Below the pieces are notes generated by a model, which saw nothing but the letters and a program-made list of their open reading frames with translations, made no database searches and was not told where the DNA came from. The position numbers and the translations under genes are program-made. A stretch of 8,806 nucleotides of DNA from the NCBI GenBank assembly GCA_017998025.1, contig JAGODW010000043.1, positions 1 to 8,806 on the forward strand, written 5' to 3'. Shown here piece by piece: positions 1-6,141 of this stretch. Numbering within the stretch: the stretch's first letter is position 1; every line of letters starts with the position of its first letter. This DNA is from Spirochaetales bacterium. Its GTDB lineage: Bacteria; Spirochaetota; Spirochaetia; DTKZ01.

Positions 1-213
1 ATCCGTGAAGCAAACAAGGCAAAAGAAGAAGGGAAAGAAAAGGTGATTGTTTTTAATCTTTCCGGGCATGGCCTTGTCGACTTGAAAGGGTACGATATGT
101 TCATGCGGGGAGAGTTAACTGATTTCGAACTTCCCATGGCAGAAATTGAGAAAAATCTTGAAGCGATACGGGCGTTCCCAAAACCTGAGCCGTTATCCAC
201 AGCAAAGAAATAA
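1..213 (+). CDS. TrpB-like (TrpB2) pyridoxal-phosphate enzyme, C-terminal 70 residues only
   Basis: Frame 1 is open from the left edge to a TAA at 211-213, so only the last 70 codons of a gene are present. The segment VIVFNLSGHGLVDLKGYD (codons 15-32) matches the C-terminal signature of the TrpB2 group of tryptophan synthase beta-like proteins, where the usual form is FNLSGHGHFD followed by a Tyr-Asp. The protein then ends in a short charged tail. Family knowledge: these PLP enzymes make tryptophan from indole and serine, and the stand-alone B2 form often lacks a neighbouring trpA. Nothing here shows the PLP lysine, which lies outside the window. A terminator hairpin follows 31 bases after the stop. 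The family call is fairly safe; the exact substrate is not known. Confidence 0.75.
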   Translation: MREANKAKEEGKEKVIVFNLSGHGLVDLKGYDMFMRGELTDFELPMAEIEKNLEAIRAFPKPEPLSTAKK

Positions 214-238
214 ACTATACGGCGGTAAGCTCTGTACC

Positions 239-247
239 TGTTAGAAT
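239..247 (+). promoter_or_regulatory. Candidate extended -10 promoter for psd-pssA
   Basis: TGTTAGAAT fits the extended -10 form TGn-TAtAAT, with five of six matches in the hexamer 242-247. No recognisable -35 lies 17 bases upstream (219-224 reads ACGGCG), as is common for extended -10 promoters. Predicted initiation would fall near 254, inside the left arm of the terminator stem. It is the only promoter-like element seen between the trpB2-like stop and psd. This is a prediction from motif reading only. Confidence 0.35.
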
Positions 248-280
248 TAATGCCCCTCTTGAGCGGAGGGGCTTAATTTT
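245..280 (+). terminator. Rho-independent terminator of the trpB2-like gene
   Basis: A perfect 7-bp G/C stem (GCCCCTC at 252-258, GAGGGGC at 266-272, loop 259-265) is extended by six A/T pairs (AATTAA at 245-250 with TTAATT at 273-278) after a single bulged T at 251. The right side runs into a short T-rich tract, TTAATTTT. The structure lies just after the trpB2-like stop. The T tract is interrupted by two A residues, so termination may be incomplete. The right end of the stem is only 7 bases before the psd ATG. Confidence 0.8.
265..271 (+). promoter_or_regulatory. Shine-Dalgarno-like GGAGGGG inside the terminator stem
   Basis: This is the only purine-rich SD-like run upstream of psd. It forms most of the 3' arm of the terminator hairpin, so it would be paired in any read-through transcript. 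Its last G is 14 bases from the ATG at 286, longer than the usual 5-10. Upstream in-frame alternatives are blocked by a TAA at 274-276. Confidence 0.35.
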
Positions 281-285
281 ATAGA

Positions 286-969
286 ATGCTCTCAATGAAG
301 ATTCCTATAACGAAATATGGTCTACCCCAGGTAGTGATATATCCGGGACTCCTGGTGATAGGGATGGGAGTGCTACTTTTCCTTATGAAACCAACCCCTC
401 TTTTTTTTCTAATTGAGGGGGTATTAACCCTGTTGCTTATCTGGAGTCTGAGTTTTTTTCGCGACCCGGAAAGGACAGTACCTTTGGATGAATCTGTGTT
501 TTTATCTCCTGCAGACGGCAAGGTAACGGATATCACTCTTCTAGAAAAAGACTCACCCCTGGGAGTTCCAGCTATCCGTATCAGTATTTTTCTTAGCATA
601 TTCAACGTTCATATCAACCGGGTCCCCTGCGCCGTACAGATTCAACGGATCGAGTATAGAAAGGGAGCCTTTAAGAATGCCCAATCTCCGGAATCGGGAC
701 AGGTGAACGAATCTAACGACGTTTATATGGAAAGAATTACCGACCCGCATTCGCCGCTTCTTGTGCGTCAGATCAGCGGGGCCATAGCCCGGCGGATTGT
801 TTGCACTGCGAAACCAGGGGAAAGATTGAAACAAGGGGAGCGTTTTGGGATGATCAAATTCGGTTCTCGCACAGAACTGTATATTCCTCAGACTCCCGAA
901 CTATCCGTAGAGGTGAAGGTAGGGAATCCAGTAAAGGCAGGGTTAACCCCCTTAGCCCGGTACCGGTAG
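286..969 (+). CDS. psd: Phosphatidylserine decarboxylase proenzyme (short, 'archaeal-type' FGS form)
   Basis: This membrane enzyme decarboxylates phosphatidylserine to phosphatidylethanolamine. The 227 residues begin with two hydrophobic segments (about 13-33 and 36-57), followed by SPADGKV (74-80, catalytic Asp77) and FNVHINR (106-112, His109). Near the C terminus is MIKFGSRTEL (189-198). Family knowledge: the proenzyme cuts itself between Gly193 and Ser194, and the new N-terminal serine becomes the pyruvoyl cofactor. This predicts a beta chain of about 193 residues and an alpha chain of about 34. FGSR instead of LGST, and the short length, place it with the compact subfamily also found in archaea and alpha-proteobacteria. 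The start is ATG 286; an in-frame ATG at 295 is a possible alternative, and neither has a well-placed free SD. pssA follows 21 bases later, the usual operon partner. Confidence 0.95.
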   Translation: MLSMKIPITKYGLPQVVIYPGLLVIGMGVLLFLMKPTPLFFLIEGVLTLLLIWSLSFFRDPERTVPLDESVFLSPADGKVTDITLLEKDSPLGVPAIRISIFLSIFNVHINRVPCAVQIQRIEYRKGAFKNAQSPESGQVNESNDVYMERITDPHSPLLVRQISGAIARRIVCTAKPGERLKQGERFGMIKFGSRTELYIPQTPELSVEVKVGNPVKAGLTPLARYR

Positions 970-990
970 ACTTAAAATAAAGGGAGTTAA

Positions 991-1926
991 ATGGCTAAAC
1001 TAAACAATCCTCTAGATAAAAAACAACGTACAGAGATCGAAGGGCGTCCCCGTAAACAGCGCCTGCGGTACATATCTGTATTCCCTTCACTTATTACATT
1101 AATGAATGGAATTTGCGGATATATAGCCATCAGCTTTACCAGCCGGGCTGCGAGCTTAGAGCGTCCCTTAAATCCCTGGTTTGGAGTTACTTTTTTTGCT
1201 ATGGCCGGGTACATGATTTTTCTCGCTATGCTGGCAGATATGCTCGATGGCAGTGTTGCGCGGCTGAGTAAATCGACCACCAGCTTTGGCGGGCAACTGG
1301 ACAGCCTCTCCGATGCCATCAGTTTCGGAGTGGCCCCGGCTTTTCTTATGATGAAGGTGATGGAGTTGAAGGTTCGTTCCCTTTCCTTCAATTCCCCTTT
1401 TCTAAGAGAGCTTGTACTGAAAACTATCGGCCTTTGTGCAGTAATCTACGTGTGTGGTACCATTATCCGCCTTGCAAGATTTAACGTTGAAAATAAAGAG
1501 GATGAGAGTGCTCATATGTCCTTTTCCGGACTGCCTTCCCCTGCAGGCGCAGGTCTCATAGTGAGTCTGGTCATCTTCCAGCAGGATTTTCTTCCCCGTA
1601 TTTTCAACCGGTATGAAGGGACCTGTGTATTTTTAGAGAGCTTGATCTACTATATCCTGCCTCTTACTGCGCTTTCTGCAGCGATTCTTATGGTTACCCG
1701 GGTACGGTATCCTCATGTTGTAAATGTTCATTTTAGGGGGAAAAAATCTTTCCCCAGTTTTATTGGGGCTTTCTTTGCTGTTCTCCTTGTTGCATGGAAT
1801 ATTCAGCTGGCTGCAGTGATCGGGTTTTTGGGATATACGCTCTGGGGGATTGTACGGGCGGGGATTTCAATTCTGCGGAAAAAGAAAACAGAGGAATGTG
1901 CCGAATCTTCTGTTCCTCTATCGTAA
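991..1926 (+). CDS. pssA: CDP-diacylglycerol--serine O-phosphatidyltransferase
   Basis: This integral membrane enzyme transfers the phosphatidyl group from CDP-diacylglycerol to L-serine, giving phosphatidylserine, the substrate of the upstream psd product. The complete CDP-alcohol phosphatidyltransferase signature is visible: D83, D86-G87, A90-R91, then eight residues, G100, D104 and D108. The aspartates bind the metal ions used in catalysis. About eight hydrophobic stretches are spread over 311 residues. The basic N terminus (KKQR, RPRKQR) and the lysine/glutamate-rich tail are probably cytoplasmic. The length is above that of the shortest PssA proteins, owing to extra membrane segments after residue 200. 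The start is supported by AGGGAG at 981-986, 4 bases before the ATG. Co-transcription with psd (21-bp gap) gives a complete phosphatidylethanolamine branch. No clear terminator follows before the convergent gene. Confidence 0.95.
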   Translation: MAKLNNPLDKKQRTEIEGRPRKQRLRYISVFPSLITLMNGICGYIAISFTSRAASLERPLNPWFGVTFFAMAGYMIFLAMLADMLDGSVARLSKSTTSFGGQLDSLSDAISFGVAPAFLMMKVMELKVRSLSFNSPFLRELVLKTIGLCAVIYVCGTIIRLARFNVENKEDESAHMSFSGLPSPAGAGLIVSLVIFQQDFLPRIFNRYEGTCVFLESLIYYILPLTALSAAILMVTRVRYPHVVNVHFRGKKSFPSFIGAFFAVLLVAWNIQLAAVIGFLGYTLWGIVRAGISILRKKKTEECAESSVPLS

Positions 1927-1995
1927 ATAAGTTTAAAAATTAAGAAAGATTCGGATAGAACCTTTACGTTGTGTATGTACTTAACGTTTGTATAC
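1927..1995. other. Convergent spacer between pssA and the HAD hydrolase gene
   Basis: This is a 69-bp A/T-rich spacer between two converging genes. A weak 5-bp pairing (ACGTT 1966-1970 with AACGT 1983-1987) and an imperfect direct repeat starting with ACGTT/ACGTT are present. No convincing G/C stem with a T run is seen on either strand. Confidence 0.5.
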
Positions 1996-2637
1996 TCAAT
2001 CTGCACATCGCTGGAGATACGAAGGCAGATCCAGAATAGAAGGGATGGAAGGGAGTCCTGAGTCTCTCTGTCTTCCTTCTTCGTCTACGAGCAACGGGAA
2101 CCCGCCCAGGGCCTGAAAGGCTGTAAGATAGGGGGGTAGATCGTCCACAAAGAGGACTTCATTGATCTTTGTGCCTAGATAGTCCACTGCTCGCTGATAC
2201 GCCTCCGGGTACGGTTTTCCCCTAAAGGAATTAAACCGGATATCGAATACTGCATTGAAGTAATCCGTGATCTTCAGACAATTCAGGACTCTTTCGGCAT
2301 GTTCTCGGGGAGAATTGGTTAAAACCGCTTTCAGAAAAGGGAGTTCCTCCAGCATTTGTACTAACTTTGGGTCAAATCGAATAAACTGGGAGACTTCCGG
2401 CGGATGTACAGCCTGGATATACTCTTCGATATCGTGAAACCCATAGACTTCGCGTAACCACTGGAGGGTTGTCCCAAAAAGCCGGGCATCTGTTTTGCGA
2501 AGAGTATGTGCCTCTTTTTCCGGAATCCCTAAATACCGGGCAGTGAAGGCCGTCATGCGTCGATCAATCTCACGATCCAATCCGCTGGAAGCGGGATACA
2601 ACGTATTGTCCAAATCAAATAAGAGAGCCTTAATCAC
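1996..2637 (-). CDS. HAD-superfamily hydrolase, pyrimidine 5'-nucleotidase-like
   Basis: This is a cytoplasmic phosphatase of the HAD class. All four motifs are present, numbered from the GTG start: FDLDNT (7-12; nucleophile Asp8, acid/base Asp10), LTNS (106-109; Thr107), RGKP (139-142; Lys141) and FVDDLP (163-168; Asp165/Asp166). The opening FDLDNTLYPASSGL is typical of the Phm8/Sdt1 pyrimidine 5'-nucleotidase branch, with an alpha-helical cap between motifs I and II. The likely reaction is dephosphorylation of a pyrimidine nucleotide or a similar small phosphate ester; substrate cannot be read from sequence. I place the start at the GTG 2635-2637, because MIKALLFDLDNT is the normal HAD beginning. 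An in-frame TTG at 2671-2673 would add 12 atypical residues. Neither has a strong SD. The gene lies 71 bp downstream of the E-set gene on the same strand and is probably co-transcribed. Confidence 0.85.
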   Translation of the reverse strand: MIKALLFDLDNTLYPASSGLDREIDRRMTAFTARYLGIPEKEAHTLRKTDARLFGTTLQWLREVYGFHDIEEYIQAVHPPEVSQFIRFDPKLVQMLEELPFLKAVLTNSPREHAERVLNCLKITDYFNAVFDIRFNSFRGKPYPEAYQRAVDYLGTKINEVLFVDDLPPYLTAFQALGGFPLLVDEEGRQRDSGLPSIPSILDLPSYLQRCAD

Positions 2638-2708
2638 TCTGTCATTTAAGCATAAACGAAGGTTAAGAAACAAGGGGATAGGAAACTGTCGCAGGGCTGT
2701 TTAGGCCA

Positions 2709-3401
2709 TCACGATCCAGGGATATAGAGGAGAGAAGCCTCTTGTCCATCCGGATTCCAGCCCTTTTTCATGTTAATGGGATCGGGGAATCGTTTCCCGT
2801 CCATGTAGAACGCATAGGTATAATTTCCTGGCAAAAGCCGAATCGATAGGGAATACAGTCCGGGGCGCACCTCCTGCATCCGATATAGAAATGGATCCCA
2901 TCTGTTGAACGATCCCGTAACATATACAGTCTTCCCGGGTGAAGTCTGGAAGTTGAATTCTACTTTCCCTTCTGTAGAATGAAGAATAGGACTTTGAATT
3001 TTTATTTCCTTACCGGTTCGGGGGAATTCGAACCGGGAAATAGAAATGCCCTGTGCATCCTGATATACTCCGGGATTCAGCGGATCGGAAGTCCATATAC
3101 CGTCGATTACCAGACGATAATCGACATAGCCAACTCCCGTAGGAGCCGGGTAGGGGAAAAATAGGATCCCTCTATCGTTCCGTTGAAAGAGATGAACCTC
3201 TCGAAACTGTTCATGGGCAAAGGAAATCCCCACATACCGGACCGGTTTTGTCGGTTTGTAGGTAAAAAAGATGTATCCATTGTACAAATGGGGAGCCGCG
3301 GGTTCTGTGGTACGCATAATTTTTAGATGAAGATCCTCTTCGAGAGAGAATCCTCCTACTGCAGCTAAGAAGAGCAATGCATGAAAGACATATTTTCGCA
3401 T
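2709..3401 (-). CDS. Exported protein with two tandem E-set / CBM48 (AMPK glycogen-binding-like) domains
   Basis: This 230-residue protein starts with a signal-peptide-like segment (MRKY, then hydrophobic residues 5-18, with a small-residue stretch near 15-19). No lipobox cysteine is present, so it is probably periplasmic or surface-exposed. The C-terminal domain (about 141-228) carries TVYVTGSFNRWDP (158-170) and YTYAFYMDGKRFPDP (194-208), the hallmarks of AMPK-beta/CBM48 E-set folds. The N-terminal part (about 39-125) repeats the second signature as YRLVIDGIWTSDP (95-107), so the protein is a divergent internal duplication. Family knowledge: such domains bind glycogen-like glucans or serve as interaction modules next to amylolytic enzymes. 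No catalytic domain is present here. The SD AGGAA (complement of 3409-3413), 7 bases before the ATG, supports the start. The gene is divergent from the TPR gene and upstream of the HAD gene. Carbohydrate binding is uncertain. Confidence 0.8.
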   Translation of the reverse strand: MRKYVFHALLFLAAVGGFSLEEDLHLKIMRTTEPAAPHLYNGYIFFTYKPTKPVRYVGISFAHEQFREVHLFQRNDRGILFFPYPAPTGVGYVDYRLVIDGIWTSDPLNPGVYQDAQGISISRFEFPRTGKEIKIQSPILHSTEGKVEFNFQTSPGKTVYVTGSFNRWDPFLYRMQEVRPGLYSLSIRLLPGNYTYAFYMDGKRFPDPINMKKGWNPDGQEASLLYIPGS

Positions 3402-3499
3402 CGATAGATTCCTGATATCCTGTTAGTGTGAATTTCGGAAAAGATAGTGTGAAAGTAAAGCATCTCTTATATACGCCGAAAATGACGTAAGGGATATAC
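3402..3499. promoter_or_regulatory. Divergent promoter region between the E-set and TPR genes
   Basis: This 98-bp spacer must carry the start signals for both divergent units. It contains an A/T-rich TTATATA (3467-3473) that could serve as a -10 for either strand, but no good -35 is visible at standard spacing. The SD for the rightward gene is AAGGG at 3489-3493, 6 bases before the ATG; the SD for the leftward gene is the complement of 3409-3413. A direct repeat lies between them (separate entry). Confidence 0.4.
3424..3453. repeat. Two direct copies of TAGTGTGAA, 21 bp apart
   Basis: TAGTGTGAA occurs at 3424-3432 and again at 3445-3453, separated by 12 bases. Including the flanking GN, 10 of 11 bases agree. 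The 21-bp period is two helical turns, so both copies face the same side of the DNA, as expected for a tandem operator bound by a regulator. Each copy contains TGTGA, but no inverted TCACA partner is present, so it is not a CRP palindrome. The location between divergent genes fits joint control of both. Confidence 0.5.
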
Positions 3500-6127
3500 A
3501 TGCCTCGTGTGGATGACATTGAAAAATTTGTTTCTACGCTGAATGAAATGGGACGGGAACCCGAGGTTCTGGCTGAAAAGGGAGAGATCCTGAAACCCGT
3601 ACCGAAACCAGAGGAAGGATTATCTTCAGACCTTGCCAAGCTATTTGAAGGGATTGCTGAAGAACCTTTTACTTCGGAAGAAGTACCTACAGAAATACCA
3701 GAACCGGAAGAAGAAGCTATAGAAGAGGCCCCTACAACAGGAGAAGCCCCTCTAGAAGAGGAGTTTCCCCTGGAAGAGTTTGTCCTTCCGTCGGAAGAGT
3801 TTTCTCTTGAAGAAGAAGAGCCTGTACCCAAAGAACAAAAGGAAATCCCTGAAGATTTTGATATCCAGCTACCTTCTATAGAGGAAGAATCCCAGGTATC
3901 GGAACCCTCTTTGGCTGTCCCTCCCGAACCCGCAGAGGAGGAGCCAGTCGGTAAGGAAGAAAAAGGCGGGTCAGAATTAGAGGAAATTTCGCTGGACAAT
4001 TTAGGAGGAGATGAGTTCAGTCTGGGTGACTTTGGGACTGAGTTTGGAATTGTAGAAGGGGTAGAAAAAGCAGGGGAAGAAGAGCCGGCTATTAATATTC
4101 CGACAGGAGCGGCTGAGGTTATTGCGGCTGCTACTGAAGGAGAAGTGTTCTCTCTTACAGATGAACAGTTTGAAACATTTAAGCAAGCACTTTCCAACCT
4201 CCCCTTAAACCTTCGTCGGGCTATTGAAGAGGTAATTGGAGGGAATAAAGCTTCCGATGAAGATCAGATTAAACTGATCCGGTATTTGCTTTCTAATGAA
4301 AATATCCTTACCGTCGCCTCTTTTACGGGCAGGCTCCTGGGCAAGCCCATCCAGGTCCCGAAAGGGTATGAGAAGCGAACCGGATTGGCGTACGAGGCGG
4401 AAAAAGAGACCTTTGCCTACTTCTTTCAGGAAAGAGTATTCCCTATCCTTCGACTTGTTCTGGCTACCACTCTTGCCGCCCTGGTTTTGGCTTATGCGGG
4501 ATACCAATTTATATACCGTCCTTTATATGCTCGATCTCTCTTCCGGCATGGGTATGCCCTGGTGGAAGCGGAAAAATACCGGGAAGGGAATGAATATTTC
4601 AACCGCGCGTACCGTGTATGGCCTGATAAAGAATGGTACTTCCGGTATGCAGATCTATTTATTAGAAAAAAACAGTATGCGCTGGCAGAGAACAAGTATG
4701 AAGAACTACTTGCCTGGTATGCCGATTATGTGGAGTCTAAAACAAAATTACGAATGGAGAGAAAGAAAGACTCGTATTTTCGCCGGGCCCTTTTAGCCTA
4801 TGCGGATTTAGAGTCCCGGATCCTGGAAAACTATGAGAAAGCAGAAGGAATCCTGAAGCGACTTTTAACTGTAGATATGTACCATTGGGAAGGGCTCTTA
4901 TCGCTAGGGGACAATTATATGCGATGGGCCGAATATGACCCAGCAAAGTATGAGGAAGCCCGAAAAACCTATGGGATTCTTCTCCAGAAGTATGGCGAAA
5001 AGGATACAATTTTATTCCGCTTTTTAGAGTATTTTATTCGGGTGGATGAATTTGAGGAGGTAATTCGGTTAAAGGAGTATTTTGAGAAGAAAAAGAAGCT
5101 GGAGCTGGATGTATACCGGTATGCAGAACTAGGGGGGTATCTTATAGATAAAGGCCGGACGGAAGATGTACAGCAAATTTTATTGAGAGCCTATAAAGCA
5201 GATCCCACGAATCCTGATGTACACTATCAGCTGGCTCGTTTCTTTCGCATCATGGAAAAACCCCTGGATGAGAGAATTGCCCTGGATCAATCATTAAAAC
5301 TGTACTTAGAAAAAGAATCTCTTTCTAGAAAAGAACTGTGGCGGCTTATTGATACCTATCGAAGAGATGGAGAATACCGGTTGGCAAGAGGCGAAGTTCT
5401 GGAAGCAGAACGTTCCTTTAAAGAAGGAATCCGACTGTACGAGGAAGCCGTGGAGCAGAGAGTACTATCGAAAGATTCTACACTGGGCAAACTATATGTG
5501 GGTTTAGGAGATCTGTACTACTATGAGGGGAGCGAATTTGATCAAGCTTTCAATCAGTATGAAAAAGCAGAGGCATCCTTTATCCAGGACCCGGCGGTTT
5601 CCTATCGAAAGGGGTATATTAGATACTTCCAGAGAGACTATGAGGGGGCTATCAGGGAGTTCCTCAAGACAGAGGAAAGATATCCAGATCATCGTAATGT
5701 GCTATTTGCTCTGGGGAATGCTTTGTACCTCCGGAATGATTTTTTTGCTGCAGAAGGTTACTACACCTATTTGCTGGGGAAACTTCAGGAGGATAGGGAG
5801 AAAATACGATTCCTCGAGCCAGAGGTAAAACCGGATGACCGTAACCTGGTTTTAAATCTCATGAAAGTCTACAACAACCTGGGAGTTACCCTTCAGAAGC
5901 TCAGTGAGCGTACCCGGAATGCAGAACAGGCAGCCAGAGTGCTCGCATACCTTACCGAATCTATTGAAATTTATGAAAACTATTCCCGGGATCAAGAAAC
6001 CAGAGTACGGAGTGAAACAAAAAACCTTGCCTATCTTAACATGAGAAAGATCCTATATCCTGCCCTGGACTATGACTTACAGATCTATATTTCGATTCCT
6101 CTGGATCTTCGGAATCAAGAATTTTAG
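3500..6127 (+). CDS. Large membrane-anchored TPR protein with acidic Glu/Pro-rich N-terminal region (flagellar-collar FlcA-like candidate)
   Basis: The 875-residue protein has three parts. Residues 1-32 form a short ordered-looking N terminus; about 33-200 is an extremely Glu/Pro-rich, probably disordered region; about 217-296 is a helical segment beginning FSLTDEQFETFKQAL. A single hydrophobic helix (about 316-338) follows. Residues 345-850 are helical and contain tetratricopeptide repeats, clearest at 345-376, 573-604, 663-696, 698-730 and 732-765 (for example the pattern AVSYRKGYIRYFQRDYEGAI). No signal peptide or enzyme motif is present, so the role is probably as a scaffold. Charges around the helix do not settle topology: the side after it is basic (RPLYARSLFRH), yet the acidic half has no export signal, so N-in with periplasmic TPRs is the simplest reading. 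Spirochaetal collar protein FlcA of Borrelia has a comparable size and layout; this is inference. AAGGG 6 bases upstream supports the ATG. Two further genes follow closely. Confidence 0.85.
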   Translation: MPRVDDIEKFVSTLNEMGREPEVLAEKGEILKPVPKPEEGLSSDLAKLFEGIAEEPFTSEEVPTEIPEPEEEAIEEAPTTGEAPLEEEFPLEEFVLPSEEFSLEEEEPVPKEQKEIPEDFDIQLPSIEEESQVSEPSLAVPPEPAEEEPVGKEEKGGSELEEISLDNLGGDEFSLGDFGTEFGIVEGVEKAGEEEPAINIPTGAAEVIAAATEGEVFSLTDEQFETFKQALSNLPLNLRRAIEEVIGGNKASDEDQIKLIRYLLSNENILTVASFTGRLLGKPIQVPKGYEKRTGLAYEAEKETFAYFFQERVFPILRLVLATTLAALVLAYAGYQFIYRPLYARSLFRHGYALVEAEKYREGNEYFNRAYRVWPDKEWYFRYADLFIRKKQYALAENKYEELLAWYADYVESKTKLRMERKKDSYFRRALLAYADLESRILENYEKAEGILKRLLTVDMYHWEGLLSLGDNYMRWAEYDPAKYEEARKTYGILLQKYGEKDTILFRFLEYFIRVDEFEEVIRLKEYFEKKKKLELDVYRYAELGGYLIDKGRTEDVQQILLRAYKADPTNPDVHYQLARFFRIMEKPLDERIALDQSLKLYLEKESLSRKELWRLIDTYRRDGEYRLARGEVLEAERSFKEGIRLYEEAVEQRVLSKDSTLGKLYVGLGDLYYYEGSEFDQAFNQYEKAEASFIQDPAVSYRKGYIRYFQRDYEGAIREFLKTEERYPDHRNVLFALGNALYLRNDFFAAEGYYTYLLGKLQEDREKIRFLEPEVKPDDRNLVLNLMKVYNNLGVTLQKLSERTRNAEQAARVLAYLTESIEIYENYSRDQETRVRSETKNLAYLNMRKILYPALDYDLQIYISIPLDLRNQEF

Positions 6128-6141
6128 CCGATAAACGGTAT

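Noticed and set aside
987..1391. A 134-codon open frame on the - strand inside pssA
   Set aside because: It lies opposite the conserved catalytic motif of pssA, shows no domain and is best explained as a shadow frame.
286..1926. psd-pssA as a novel arrangement
   Set aside because: Adjacent psd and pssA in this order are a common bacterial operon; both proteins carry all expected catalytic residues.
1966..1987. Possible terminator hairpin between pssA and the HAD gene
   Set aside because: Only five weak base pairs around a 12-base loop, with no G/C-rich stem and no T run on either strand.
3426..3453. CRP/FNR-type operator, because TGTGA occurs twice
   Set aside because: The two TGTGA elements are in the same orientation and neither has an inverted TCACA partner six bases away.
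3211..4197. A 328-codon open frame on the - strand, very rich in serine
   Set aside because: It is the antisense of the Glu-rich codons of the TPR gene (GAA/GAG read backwards in a shifted frame gives Ser-rich sequence), and it also overlaps the divergent promoter region and the start of the E-set gene. It has no recognisable domain.
4296..4796. A 166-codon + strand frame inside the TPR gene
   Set aside because: It overlaps the TPR coding frame, which carries clear membrane-helix and TPR patterns; the alternative translation is Arg/Trp/Met-rich without any domain.
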